Shown here: piece by piece, positions 8,770 to 18,548 of the stretch
Layout of the letters: the number at the start of each line of letters is the position of its first letter
Position numbering within the stretch: position 1 is the stretch's first letter
Source of the DNA: Alteromonas indica
Lineage (GTDB): Bacteria; Pseudomonadota; Gammaproteobacteria; Enterobacterales; Alteromonadaceae
DNA: 64,000 nt
Direction of reading: 5' to 3'
Assembly (NCBI GenBank): GCA_003056425.1
Contig: PYVY01000001.1
Span: forward strand, 1-64,000
Program-made: the position numbers and the translations under genes
The notes under the pieces: model-generated
Told to the model about the DNA's origin: nothing
Seen by the model: the letters and a program-made list of their open reading frames with translations, nothing else
Database searches by the model: none

Positions 8770-9615
8770 TTGTACCGATTCTCTTGGTTGTTTTTGGCTG
8801 TAGCGGCGTGCTATGCGGGCGCCGCTGAAGATAGCGCAAGTTATTCTCAGCCGACACCCGCAACGGCCTGGCAATTGGGTATAGCCGCCGGCCATGGGCA
8901 GGTAAGTTCACCTGTGCGGGGGGCTGCTAACCGTTCGTTGTGGCTGATTGCCGATGTCGCATGGTACGGCAGCACATTTTATCTCGATAACACCGAAGCA
9001 GGCGGGTTTATTTGGGATAGTGCTGATAAGCGTGGCTCGGCACAAGCCTATGTAACGTATAACCGTGAAGCTCAGCTATTTGATAACCACGCCATTAGTG
9101 ACATAACGGTACCCTTTTTACCGTTTAATAGTGCCGCCCGGCCTGCGTCAACGCCCGATGTGCAAGCGCAGCAGTTGGCCTCGCGCCATTATGCAGTGCA
9201 CGCGGGGGCCCGTCTGGTTTACGAATATGCAGCCTCACGCGTCAGTTTCAGTATTGAGCGGGATATTAGTGGCACGCATGATGGCTACTTGGCTACAGCG
9301 GGATATCAAATGCAATTACCGGTACCTTACTGGCAGGTCAGCGCCACAGCCATGGTGAGCTGGTATAGTCAGCATTTCAATCAATATTATTACGGTATCG
9401 ATACCCGAGATAACGTTTCGCCGCAATATCATTACCGGCCCGCAGGCGGCTTTCGTCCTGCGCTGGACATTACCGCTACGCATGCTTTATCGCCCGCCTG
9501 GGGCGTGGTGGTCTTTGCTCGCTATACGGCACTTTCGGATACGGTGACTGCCAGCCCTGTAGTGGATAAAAATGGCATATTCAGCGCCTACGCGGGCCTT
9601 AGCTATCACTTTTAG
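8770..9615 (+). CDS. MipA/OmpV family outer-membrane protein
   Basis: This 281-residue protein has a signal peptide (FSWLFLAVAACYAGAAE) and the layout of the MipA/OmpV beta-barrel family. It begins with a mature segment TAWQLGIAAGHGQVSSPVRG, alternating amphipathic strands follow, and it ends in an aromatic residue (LSYHF) as outer-membrane barrels do. Members include the MltA-interacting scaffold MipA and the osmoregulated OmpV. The start is TTG 8770; there is no nearby ATG and the ribosome site is poor. It is followed 12 bases later by a DUF3019 gene and then a response regulator and kinase. The neighbours suggest the barrel is a target or partner of that sensory system, which is inference. 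Confidence 0.8.
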   Translation: MYRFSWLFLAVAACYAGAAEDSASYSQPTPATAWQLGIAAGHGQVSSPVRGAANRSLWLIADVAWYGSTFYLDNTEAGGFIWDSADKRGSAQAYVTYNREAQLFDNHAISDITVPFLPFNSAARPASTPDVQAQQLASRHYAVHAGARLVYEYAASRVSFSIERDISGTHDGYLATAGYQMQLPVPYWQVSATAMVSWYSQHFNQYYYGIDTRDNVSPQYHYRPAGGFRPALDITATHALSPAWGVVVFARYTALSDTVTASPVVDKNGIFSAYAGLSYHF

Positions 9616-9627
9616 CGGAGCAACAGA

Positions 9628-10002
9628 TTGCAGCGATTTGGGGTAATAGTAATGCTGGGTTGGTTGCCGTATACCAGTGCAGCGGCGGCGCTGCACTGGT
9701 CCGTGGCACCGCAGATATGTGTTGCCGATACGACTCACAGCACCTGTAATATGACTATCACCATTGAGCATCATAGTAACCCGCCGGCCGCTATACCGGC
9801 ATGTGTGCTGATTAACGGCAAACAGCGCCAATGCTGGGCCCGATTGCCCGCTCGCGTTACCTTGGATGTAGCGCTCGAAGCGGCTGGTCGTCTCACTGTA
9901 AGCACCCCGGATGGCCGAGAACTTATCAGTAAGGTGCTGCAAATAAAAGCGCGGCGTGACACACACCGCCCCCGGGTTCGCAGTCCATGGAGATTATTTT
10001 GA
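9628..10002 (+). CDS. DUF3019 domain protein, probably periplasmic
   Basis: This 124-residue protein has a short hydrophobic leader (residues 4-20) ending in TSAAAA. A compact domain follows with LHWSVAPQICV, a second Cys (STCNMTI), a third (PACVLING) and a fourth (RQCWARLP). Four Cys and the W residues are typical of DUF3019, a family of unknown function found in Shewanella and Alteromonas-type bacteria. Two disulfides in the periplasm are likely. The start is TTG 9628 after GGAGCAACAGA. The 3' end overlaps the response-regulator start by 16 bases, so the two are translationally linked. Its function is unknown; a ligand-sensing or anti-sensor role for the downstream kinase is speculation. 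Confidence 0.72.
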   Translation: MQRFGVIVMLGWLPYTSAAAALHWSVAPQICVADTTHSTCNMTITIEHHSNPPAAIPACVLINGKQRQCWARLPARVTLDVALEAAGRLTVSTPDGRELISKVLQIKARRDTHRPRVRSPWRLF

Positions 10003-10703
10003 AGCCACGTATTGTATTGGTAGAAGACGATGATCGCTTGCGTACACTGGTAACTGACTTTTTGCAGGAGGCTCATTATGACGTGACGAGCCTGGAAGAA
10101 GGCAGTGACCTGGTACGCCTGGTCAGCCAGCACCCGCCCGAGCTGATCATTCTGGATATCATGCTACCGGGGCTTGATGGCTTCGGGCTATGTCGTCAGC
10201 TTCGACAATTTTACCGGGGCCCGCTACTGTTTATGACGGCGCGCGGAGACGATTTGGACCACGTTATGGGGCTGGAGATAGGGGCCGATGATTATATTAC
10301 CAAACCGGTTGAGCCGCGCGTGCTATTGGCCCGGGTACAAGCGCTGCTTAGGCGGGTTGGCAGCCCGCCTACTCTAGCTCACGATAGCCCCGCTCGGTTA
10401 CAGTTTGGTAGCCTGGTCATCGATAAGCCCGCCCGCTCAGTGAAACTGGCGAATAGCCCGATTAAACTGACCAGCCATGAATTTGATATGCTGTGGTTAT
10501 TGGCCTGTCATGCTGGCGACGTGGTTGACCGCAATACTATTTATGAACGCATTATCGGCCGCGAGTATGATGGGTTAGACCGTTCTGCCGATGTGCGGAT
10601 TTCACGGTTACGTAAAAAACTAGAAGATGATCCTGGCAATCCCTTTCGCATAAAAACTATCTGGGGAAAGGGCTTCTTTTTTGTGGCCGAGGCCTGGGAC
10701 TGA
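9987..10703 (+). CDS. OmpR/RstA-type response regulator
   Basis: This 238-residue transcription factor has a receiver domain and a winged-helix DNA-binding domain. The receiver has the acidic cluster EDDD (14-17), phospho-acceptor D57 (LIILDIMLPG), T84 and K106 (ITKPVEP). The winged helix has the recognition motif RSADVRISRLRKKLEDDP and ends GKGFFFV. The sequence is close to the RstA group, with EYDGLDRSADVRISRLRKKL. It overlaps the DUF3019 gene upstream by 16 bases and the kinase gene downstream by one base (TGATG), so the unit is an operon. Its likely targets include the cassette's own promoter, but no operator could be identified. Confidence 0.9.
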   Translation: MEIILKPRIVLVEDDDRLRTLVTDFLQEAHYDVTSLEEGSDLVRLVSQHPPELIILDIMLPGLDGFGLCRQLRQFYRGPLLFMTARGDDLDHVMGLEIGADDYITKPVEPRVLLARVQALLRRVGSPPTLAHDSPARLQFGSLVIDKPARSVKLANSPIKLTSHEFDMLWLLACHAGDVVDRNTIYERIIGREYDGLDRSADVRISRLRKKLEDDPGNPFRIKTIWGKGFFFVAEAWD

Positions 10704-11947
10704 TGGCAAGGCTCTTTGCCAGCTTATATCTATGGATAGCCGTTGCGCTGATTGCCAGTACCGCGTTACTGGATGCACTGTTTTTTAATGCCCAGCCGCC
10801 GGGGCCGGGTATCGACGCTACCCGCATAGCCCTACAGCATGCTAAGCCCGATGCTGCCTTGTTAAATGATTTACGCCATTCCGGAATACCCGCCCGATTT
10901 ATTCCAACTGATTTAATTGCCTGGCCGGCCCAGTCCAGAACCGCACTGGCGCAAGGCCAGGTGGTGACCCTGTACGACGATACCCATACGTTATTATACC
11001 GACAGACTGAATCCGGTAACCTGATTGAACTAGCGCTGGCGCATCGCCTCACCTCAAGCGGGTCCTGGTGGCTTTACAGTGGCTCTTTCTTTGCCTTGTT
11101 GGGTGTATGGATTGCCCTTTGGTTAAGGCCCCTTTGGCGCGATTTGCATCTGGTACAGCAGGCGGTGGAACAGGCCGAGCACAATGGTACGATAGCCCCG
11201 GTAGTTTTACCGGCCCGCTCCCGCCTCAGTGGTATTGCGCAAGCCCTGACCCGGTTAAGTACCCAGGTAAACGAGTTGCTGCTGCAACATAAAGAGATGA
11301 CCGGAGCGGTAGCTCACGAACTTCGCACACCTTTAGCCCGCCTCAAATTTGCCTTAGCGGCGTCTGCTGGCGGCCCTTCTACGCAGTGGCAGGCAATGTC
11401 AGATGATGTAGAAGAGCTGGACCGGATGGTTCAGGAAATGCTGGATTATCTGCGTACCGAGGGTAGCCCGCCAGAGCTGAATATTTCGGTATTACCACTG
11501 GCCGCCATCAGCCGGCAGCTGGTGCAAAAATTGGCGGTACGAAATGAACGTCAATTAACCGTCTCAGTGGTTGCCAGTGAAGCTGCTATTCTGGGCGATG
11601 CTTATTATATTGAACGCGCAATTGAAAACCTGTTGATCAACGCTTATCGGCATGCTCGTTCGCAGGTCCTAATTGACATAGAAATAGGTGGCGCTTACGT
11701 CAGTTTGCGGGTGCATGATGACGGCGAAGGGGTAGATGTGGCCAACCGGGATAAAGTCTTTGCGGCGTTTTATCGACCAGATACGCATCGGTCGCGGGTC
11801 AGAGGGGGGGCAGGATTAGGACTGGCCATTGTGAAACGCATTCAACAATGGCACCAGGGAAGCTGTTTTGTTACCGACAGCCAGCGATTAAGCGGGGCGC
11901 AGTTTGTGCTGCGCTACCCGCATAATAGTGCAATTAACGGAAGCTAA
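10703..11947 (+). CDS. Sensor histidine kinase (RstB-like)
   Basis: This 414-residue inner-membrane kinase partners the preceding regulator. It has helix 1 at residues 8-27, a periplasmic sensor of about 90 residues (30-120) and helix 2 at 122-142. A HAMP linker and an H-box GAVAHELRTPLARLKF with H205 follow. The ATPase core has an N-box (ENLLINAYRHA), G1 (DDGEGV) and G2 (GGAGLGLAI). All catalytic motifs are intact. The periplasmic loop has no domain I recognise and no Cys. It ends 34 bases from the convergent murA stop. The signal sensed is unknown, but the linked barrel and DUF3019 genes point to an envelope cue. Confidence 0.9.
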   Translation: MARLFASLYLWIAVALIASTALLDALFFNAQPPGPGIDATRIALQHAKPDAALLNDLRHSGIPARFIPTDLIAWPAQSRTALAQGQVVTLYDDTHTLLYRQTESGNLIELALAHRLTSSGSWWLYSGSFFALLGVWIALWLRPLWRDLHLVQQAVEQAEHNGTIAPVVLPARSRLSGIAQALTRLSTQVNELLLQHKEMTGAVAHELRTPLARLKFALAASAGGPSTQWQAMSDDVEELDRMVQEMLDYLRTEGSPPELNISVLPLAAISRQLVQKLAVRNERQLTVSVVASEAAILGDAYYIERAIENLLINAYRHARSQVLIDIEIGGAYVSLRVHDDGEGVDVANRDKVFAAFYRPDTHRSRVRGGAGLGLAIVKRIQQWHQGSCFVTDSQRLSGAQFVLRYPHNSAINGS

Positions 11948-11981
11948 ATATCCGCCAAGGCCCCATAACGTAAGTTAGCGG

Positions 11982-13241
<1,260 letters not shown>

Positions 13242-13255
13242 TTAAAGGGCCTGAT

Positions 13256-13513
13256 TTATTGCGGAATATGGAACTGACGCTCGCGCTGCCAGTCTGCTTC
13301 ACTGAAGGTTTTAATTGAAATAGCATGCATACTGCCATCGGCAATTTTGTCAGATAACGGGCCATAAATAGCCTGCTGACGCTTAACCCGGCTCAATTGG
13401 GCAATTTCATCGCTCACTGCGATAATCGAATAATGTGAACCGTCACCCTTCACGTGTACTTCTGTCAGGTTAAGGGCATCTTTTAAGATCGCTTCAATCT
13501 CAGCTACATCCAT
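13256..13513 (-). CDS. ibaG: BolA-family protein IbaG
   Basis: This is an 85-residue BolA-like protein, a small cytoplasmic partner of monothiol glutaredoxins in iron-sulfur handling; IbaG (YrbA) is linked to acid stress in E. coli. It shows the expected start (MDVAEIEAILKDAL), the HVKGDGSHYSIIAVS beta strand and the helix-turn-helix-like KRQQAIYGPLSDKI segment. Position between mlaB and murA is the same as in E. coli, which supports IbaG over BolA. Confidence 0.95.
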   Translation of the reverse strand: MDVAEIEAILKDALNLTEVHVKGDGSHYSIIAVSDEIAQLSRVKRQQAIYGPLSDKIADGSMHAISIKTFSEADWQRERQFHIPQ

Positions 13514-13546
13514 AAATTTCGTTGCTCTTATTTGTTAACGTTGTGG

Positions 13547-13855
13547 CTATTCTACAGGCAAAAGGCCATCGACGTCGCTGATTTTAGCCAGTTTGAGTAG
13601 TTTATGCGGCACTTCGGTCAGGCGCACCTTTATCTGGTGTTGGCGGGCATCCCGTATAGCATTGATTAACCATGCCAGTCCGGCGCTGTCCACCCGCTCA
13701 ACGTCGGCTAAATCAAACGTACATTGGCCGCTATCCTGCAATTGTTGTTGTTGCTTGGATGACAGTATTGCCCACCAGTTATCGCTAAGCGTTTCACGGT
13801 CAAGATGACCGTGCACACTTATTACCGAGTCGCTACTGACCTGAAACAGACTCAC
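13547..13855 (-). CDS. mlaB: Phospholipid transport STAS protein MlaB
   Basis: This 102-residue STAS-domain protein is the cytoplasmic regulator of the MlaFEDB ABC transporter, which moves phospholipids between the membranes to keep outer-leaflet asymmetry. The STAS core FDLADVERVDSAGLAWLINAI carries the conserved Ser (DSAG). Its start overlaps the mlaC stop by four bases, as expected for coupled translation. Confidence 0.93.
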   Translation of the reverse strand: MSLFQVSSDSVISVHGHLDRETLSDNWWAILSSKQQQQLQDSGQCTFDLADVERVDSAGLAWLINAIRDARQHQIKVRLTEVPHKLLKLAKISDVDGLLPVE

Positions 13856-14511
13856 GCGTTGTCCTTTTTCTGTTCCATTTCTTTTTTCAGCTCAAGCGGG
13901 TTTTCAATTTTTTCTTCCATCAGCGCAATCACTTTATCAATACCTTGCTGGCGGATGATCGACTCAAATTCGCTACGCTTGCTATCCAACATGCTAATGC
14001 CTTCAGCGACCATATCGAAGGCTTTCCACTCGTTGGTTTTGTTATTTTTACGTACTTTAAACGCAACTTTAATCTCAGGACGGGTCGGATCTTTAATAAT
14101 GGCGCGTACCACGACATAAGTTTTGTCATCGACATCTGTCGCCGGCTCAAAAATCACTTCCTGATTGTCATAATAGCTCATTGCGACAGCGTAAGTGGTA
14201 ATCAGGTATTCACGGAACACCTTAACAAACTCAGATAACTTTTCCCGTGGCACTGACGTAGCATGTTTGCCCAATACCTTAAAGGCGGCAAACTGATAGT
14301 CAGTGTGGGGAAGCAGCTCTTCTTTCATAATTTTACGCAGTTCTTCAGGGTCATTTTTTATAGAAGACTGGTCGCTTTTAATCCGGCTAAACGTTTGGTT
14401 CGCCACTTGTTTAATCATGGCATACGGATTTTCTTCGTTAACTTCCTGGGCCTGGGTAACGCTGGCAGTCAGCAGCATCGCCACGCCAAATAGTGCAGAT
14501 AATTTTTTCAC
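13852..14511 (-). CDS. mlaC: Periplasmic phospholipid-binding protein MlaC
   Basis: MlaC ferries phospholipids across the periplasm between the MlaA-porin complex and MlaFEDB. The 219-residue precursor has a clear signal peptide (MKKLSALFGVAMLLTASVTQAQ) and the MlaC/Ttg2D fold with EFVKVFREYLITTYAVAMS. The tail is highly charged (EKKDNA). It sits directly after mlaD in transcription order. No mlaA is present in this window, which is usual because mlaA lies elsewhere. Confidence 0.95.
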   Translation of the reverse strand: MKKLSALFGVAMLLTASVTQAQEVNEENPYAMIKQVANQTFSRIKSDQSSIKNDPEELRKIMKEELLPHTDYQFAAFKVLGKHATSVPREKLSEFVKVFREYLITTYAVAMSYYDNQEVIFEPATDVDDKTYVVVRAIIKDPTRPEIKVAFKVRKNNKTNEWKAFDMVAEGISMLDSKRSEFESIIRQQGIDKVIALMEEKIENPLELKKEMEQKKDNA

Positions 14512-14557
14512 GGATATCTCCTAAGATGTCAAATTCGGTAATGTCACGGCAGTACGG

Positions 14558-15031
14558 TTAGTCTTCGTCTTTGCCACGACTAAATAAAAACTGTCCAATC
14601 AGGTCTTCTAGTACCAATGCTGATTTGGTGTCCTGCAGATAATCACCATCCTGCAAATTAGCGATACCATCAAACGAGAAGCCGGGCTGAAAGCCAACAT
14701 ACTGTTCGCCCAGCAAACCAGAGGTCAAAATAGACACTGAACTGGTTTCCGGAAATTCGCTGTACTTGCTGATAATGCTAAGCTCTACCACCGGGGTATA
14801 ATCTTTTTTATCCAGCGTAATGGAAGTAACCCGACCTACAGTGACCCCGCCTACTTTCACCGCCGAGCGCTCTTTTAGCCCGCCGATATTGTCAAATTTT
14901 GCGTACAGCGTGTAGGTATCACCCTTTGTAGACATTGTCTGATTTGCCACATTCAGGGCCAGCATCAGCAAAGCACCTATCGACAATAAGACGAAAACCC
15001 CAACCATGAGTTCCGCTTTATATTTGTTCAT
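14558..15031 (-). CDS. mlaD: MCE-domain lipid transport protein MlaD
   Basis: This 157-residue protein is anchored in the inner membrane by residues 7-27 (AELMVGVFVLLSIGALLML) with a periplasmic MCE domain that forms a hexameric ring for phospholipid passage. Conserved MCE features are visible: FDNIGGLKERSAVKVGGVTVGRV and the ILTSGLLGEQYVGF motif. It starts 9 bases downstream of the mlaE stop. Confidence 0.95.
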   Translation of the reverse strand: MNKYKAELMVGVFVLLSIGALLMLALNVANQTMSTKGDTYTLYAKFDNIGGLKERSAVKVGGVTVGRVTSITLDKKDYTPVVELSIISKYSEFPETSSVSILTSGLLGEQYVGFQPGFSFDGIANLQDGDYLQDTKSALVLEDLIGQFLFSRGKDED

Positions 15032-15040
15032 TTTGTTCCC

Positions 15041-15817
15041 CTACTCAATTCCGAACATCAGGGCGGTTAAAATGAAATCCAACCCCAGTACCGCTAATGA
15101 TGAAAAGACCACGGTTTGAGTGGTCGCTTTGCTGATTCCCTCTGAGGTGGGTGTGGAATCATACCCCTTAAATATGGCAATCCAGGTTACAACTAAGGCA
15201 AATACCAGGCTTTTTATAATGCCGTTACCGACGTCATTACCCCATTCTACCGACGACTGCATCAGCGACCAGTAGCTGCCCGCATCAACACCCAACCAGT
15301 CGACGCCAACCACGTGGCCGCCCAAAATACCTACCGCACTAAATATTGCAGCCAGCAATGGCATAGAGATAAGCCCGGCCCAAAAGCGCGGTGCGACTAC
15401 CCGGCGTAACGGATCTACTGCCATCATTTCTAAGCTAGATAATTGCTCTGTGGCTTTCATCAAGCCTATTTCCGCAGTTAGTGCAGAACCTGCCCGGCCC
15501 GCAAACAACAGGGCGGTCACCACCGGCCCCAGTTCCCGTAACAGCGACAGCGCAACCATCGGCCCCAGGCTGCCTTCCGCGCCATAGTCGACCAGGATAG
15601 TATATCCTTGCAGTGCCATTACCATGCCGATAAACAGGCCTGACACTACAATAATCAGTAAAGACTGTACCCCGACCACATAAATTTGCTGAATAGTCAG
15701 AGGGACATTTTTAAGCTTTGGCAACGCAAAGATGGCGCCAATCAGCATTAGTCCGGCCCGGCCTATTGCCGCGACTTTCGCGATACTATTAGCGCCTAAT
15801 GCCTGAATCGGATTCAT
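15041..15817 (-). CDS. mlaE: ABC transporter permease MlaE
   Basis: This 258-residue permease of the Mla phospholipid transporter has about five hydrophobic segments. It also has the family signatures [42 protein letters not shown] and the [21 protein letters not shown] coupling helix. Its start overlaps the mlaF stop by four bases (ATGA), placing it second in the operon. Confidence 0.96.
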   Translation of the reverse strand: MNPIQALGANSIAKVAAIGRAGLMLIGAIFALPKLKNVPLTIQQIYVVGVQSLLIIVVSGLFIGMVMALQGYTILVDYGAEGSLGPMVALSLLRELGPVVTALLFAGRAGSALTAEIGLMKATEQLSSLEMMAVDPLRRVVAPRFWAGLISMPLLAAIFSAVGILGGHVVGVDWLGVDAGSYWSLMQSSVEWGNDVGNGIIKSLVFALVVTWIAIFKGYDSTPTSEGISKATTQTVVFSSLAVLGLDFILTALMFGIE

Positions 15818-16614
15818 TTCACGTCTCCAAATAAGGCGTCTTCGAGTTTGTCAGACGGGTAATGAAATGGTACCGGCCCATCTGCCTCACCTTTTAAAAA
15901 CTGCTGAACCAACGGCGACTCACTGTTACGTATTTCATCAGCGGTGCCCTGCCCTATAACCTTTTGGTCAGCCAAAATATAAATATAATCGGCAATGGTC
16001 AGCACTTCAGTAACATCATGGGTGACCACAATACTGGTTACATCAAGCGCATCATTGAGCTGGCGAATCAGCTTAACCAATACCCCCATGGAAATCGGAT
16101 CCTGTCCGGCGAAGGGCTCGTCGTACATAATCAGGTCCGGATCCAAAGCAATAGCCCTGGCCAATGCAGCCCGGCGCGCCATCCCGCCAGATAATTCACT
16201 GGGCATAAGTTTGGCTGCTCCGCGTAAGCCGACAGCTTGCAGTTTCAACGCCACAATAGTGTCAATCACGTCCGGCGCCAGGCGGGTATGCTCTTTTAGC
16301 GGAAACGCCACGTTATCGTGAACATTCATATCGGTGAACAACGCCCCGCTTTGAAACAGCATGCTCATACGCCGCCGGGTTTCGTATAACTTGCTGCGAT
16401 TCATGGCCACTATCGATTTGCCATCAAACCGAATATCCCCCTGATCTGGGGTCAATTGCCCGCCAATTAAGCGCAGCAATGTGGTTTTACCAATACCACT
16501 GGGGCCCATTACTGCGGTGATTTTGCCTTTTGGAACGTTAAGCGAAATATCGTTGTAGATAACTCGCCCTCCGCGCCTGAAGGTCATTTTGTCTATATCG
16601 ACTAAATTATCCAT
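15814..16614 (-). CDS. mlaF: ABC transporter ATP-binding protein MlaF
   Basis: This is the 266-residue cytoplasmic ATPase of the Mla transporter. It has Walker [10 protein letters not shown] (37-45), the ABC signature [14 protein letters not shown], and Walker [14 protein letters not shown], followed by the switch His (VVTHDV). It is the first gene of the mlaFEDCB-ibaG-murA run. The region upstream is a 967-base gap holding tandem repeats. Confidence 0.96.
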   Translation of the reverse strand: MDNLVDIDKMTFRRGGRVIYNDISLNVPKGKITAVMGPSGIGKTTLLRLIGGQLTPDQGDIRFDGKSIVAMNRSKLYETRRRMSMLFQSGALFTDMNVHDNVAFPLKEHTRLAPDVIDTIVALKLQAVGLRGAAKLMPSELSGGMARRAALARAIALDPDLIMYDEPFAGQDPISMGVLVKLIRQLNDALDVTSIVVTHDVTEVLTIADYIYILADQKVIGQGTADEIRNSESPLVQQFLKGEADGPVPFHYPSDKLEDALFGDVK

Positions 16615-16968
16615 ACCAGAATTTGTGGGTCCTTACCGGTTGCCCGCTATCTCGGCCAGCCGTTGAGCCTGGTGAAGATGCTGCAATTAAAAAGTTTACT
16701 GACCAGTGTAGTTTGTGCATTGTACGCTTTTTTCCCACCCCATCCAAAAAGAAATAGTTACAAGTTATGTTCGAAAAAGCCGAATCATGTTTGGTCACTA
16801 TGATGGTGAAGCGGCCAGTACTCACCGCCGTATCCTTACCCTGATCACTCGCTATGATGTCTCACTGTCCAGCGCGGCTGTTTATACTAAACCTACGCTC
16901 TATGACCCATCCCCTTTAAACTATGTTCCGTCACGGGGGCTAAGTCCCTTATATCCCGACATTTGCCC

Positions 16969-17024
16969 AGTCGCTCATGTCTAGTCGCTCATGTTTAGAC
17001 GCTTATGTCTTGCCGCTTATGCAC
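16969..17024. repeat. Four degenerate 14-bp tandem repeats
   Basis: The first two units read AGTCGCTCATGTCT and AGTCGCTCATGTTT; the third (AGACGCTTATGTCT) and fourth (TGCCGCTTATGCAC) have drifted. The unit length of 14 bases is exact across all four copies. Confidence 0.8.
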
Positions 17025-17100
17025 AATAACCTATTGCCGGTAGGCTGGGCACACACGCCATCGCCTTGAACCATCTGTTGTGAATGATGGGGGTAAATTC

Positions 17101-17142
17101 ATACGTTCATATTTATACGTTCATAATTATACGTTCTATGAG
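17101..17142. repeat. Three 14-bp tandem repeats
   Basis: Units are ATACGTTCATATTT, ATACGTTCATAATT and ATACGTTCTATGAG. They have the same unit length as the array 77 bases upstream but a different sequence. Confidence 0.8.
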
Positions 17143-17581
17143 CAATGGCCGCGCCAGCTTGAGGTTTATTGCAAAAGATGGACTATTTGTCATTTTTAGC
17201 GTGCGCCGATTATGCCACAAAGTGCCCCGGCTTGTTCACTACAAAGCCGCCGTGAATATTCATATAATTCAATTATATCAACTGCCTGCCACTGCGCGGG
17301 CGCCACTTAACAGCGGGACAGGTTGACGTCCGGCAACTACGCTGAATCGCCGGCATGGCCAACCATCTACAATTTATCTGGCTATAGCCACTCCCCCGCA
17401 TGACCCCAGGCTAACTTCTGCATCGAGCAAAAACGGCAGGAGGCCAGGAAATACTGGTAGAAGTTTCATTAAAACCGGCTCGGCTAACTGCCCGCCAGCC
17501 CAGACTAAAGTACAATAAGCATAGGCAAAAGAGGCATATTCTGAGACAATCGCGGGAAATTCCAAACGATTAAGATTTGCC

Positions 17582-18538
17582 GTGCTGTTACAGGTTTTCA
17601 TATTTGTGGTCGGACTTATTGTCCTGAGCTGGGGAGCGGACCGTTTTGTCTATGGCGCTTCCGCACTGGCTAAGAATATTGGTATTTCACCAATGATGAT
17701 TGGTTTGACAATTGTGGCCATGGGGTCGTCAGCGCCCGAGATTGTGGTTTCCGCAATGGCATCAGTTAATGGCTCGCCGGATACCGCGGTGGGGAACGCG
17801 CTGGGCTCGAATATTACCAATATCGGTTTGGTATTAGCTATCACTGCCCTGGTGAAACCGCTTACCGTCTCCTCCACCACCCTCAAACGCGAAATGCCAG
17901 CGCTGTTGGTCATTACTATTATTGCAATGGCTTTCATGTTTAACGGCCAGCTGGCGCATATTGAAGGTCTTTTCCTGTTCGGCATGTTTATTTTTGTATT
18001 AGCCGGCATGGCGTGGTTATCGTTGCATGTAGAAAAATCTGACCCCCTGATGGCCGAAACCACAGATGAAATCCCGTCTAACGAGCATACCGGAAAAGCC
18101 GTGTTATGGATTGGCGTAGGCCTGCTGTTATTACCCTTAAGTGCCCACTACATTGTCGACTCCGCAGTATATATAGCTCGCTTCTTTGGGATTAGTGACT
18201 TGGTAATTGGCTTGACGGTGATTGCGCTGGGCACCAGTTTACCCGAATTAGCCGCCAGTATAGCCGGGGTAATGAAAGGTGAGGACGACTTAGCGCTGGG
18301 GAATATTATCGGTTCCAATATCTTTAATTTGCTGGCAGTACTGAGTATGCCGGGGCTCATTGCGCCGGGGCCGCTTGACCCGGATGTTTACCACCGTGAT
18401 ATGTATGTGATGTTTGGTCTTACCGCGCTGCTGTTTTTCTTTAGCTTCAGCATTATTGGTAAAAAACAGATAGGCCGCGTTGAAGGTAGTTTGCTGCTGG
18501 TGTGCTTTTTAGGCTATCAAGTATTATTGTTCTGGTGA
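17582..18538 (+). CDS. yrbG: Calcium/sodium antiporter family protein YrbG
   Basis: This 318-residue inner-membrane protein of the CaCA cation-exchanger family has about ten helices in two inverted halves. Each half carries an alpha-repeat: SSAPEIVVSAMAS with GNALGSNITNIGL, and GTSLPELAASIAG with GNIIGSNIFNLLA. The acidic residues of both repeats are intact, so ion exchange is expected; the physiological ion is not proven. The start is GTG 17582. It heads the yrbG-kdsD-kdsC-lptCAB-rpoN run. Confidence 0.92.
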   Translation: MLLQVFIFVVGLIVLSWGADRFVYGASALAKNIGISPMMIGLTIVAMGSSAPEIVVSAMASVNGSPDTAVGNALGSNITNIGLVLAITALVKPLTVSSTTLKREMPALLVITIIAMAFMFNGQLAHIEGLFLFGMFIFVLAGMAWLSLHVEKSDPLMAETTDEIPSNEHTGKAVLWIGVGLLLLPLSAHYIVDSAVYIARFFGISDLVIGLTVIALGTSLPELAASIAGVMKGEDDLALGNIIGSNIFNLLAVLSMPGLIAPGPLDPDVYHRDMYVMFGLTALLFFFSFSIIGKKQIGRVEGSLLLVCFLGYQVLLFW

Positions 18539-18548
18539 GGCCTTCTCT

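Larger units (their letters stand above)
16615..17581. other. Long divergent intergenic region with tandem repeats
   Basis: 967 bases lie between mlaF (minus) and yrbG (plus). In E. coli these genes are close neighbours. The gap carries two short tandem-repeat arrays (16969-17024 and 17101-17142, listed separately). It shows no coding frame I can assign. Promoters for both flanking operons must be here. Confidence 0.55.

Noticed and set aside
17374..17601. Minus-strand frame of 75 codons overlapping the yrbG start
   Set aside because: It overlaps the conserved start of yrbG, and its sequence resembles no family.
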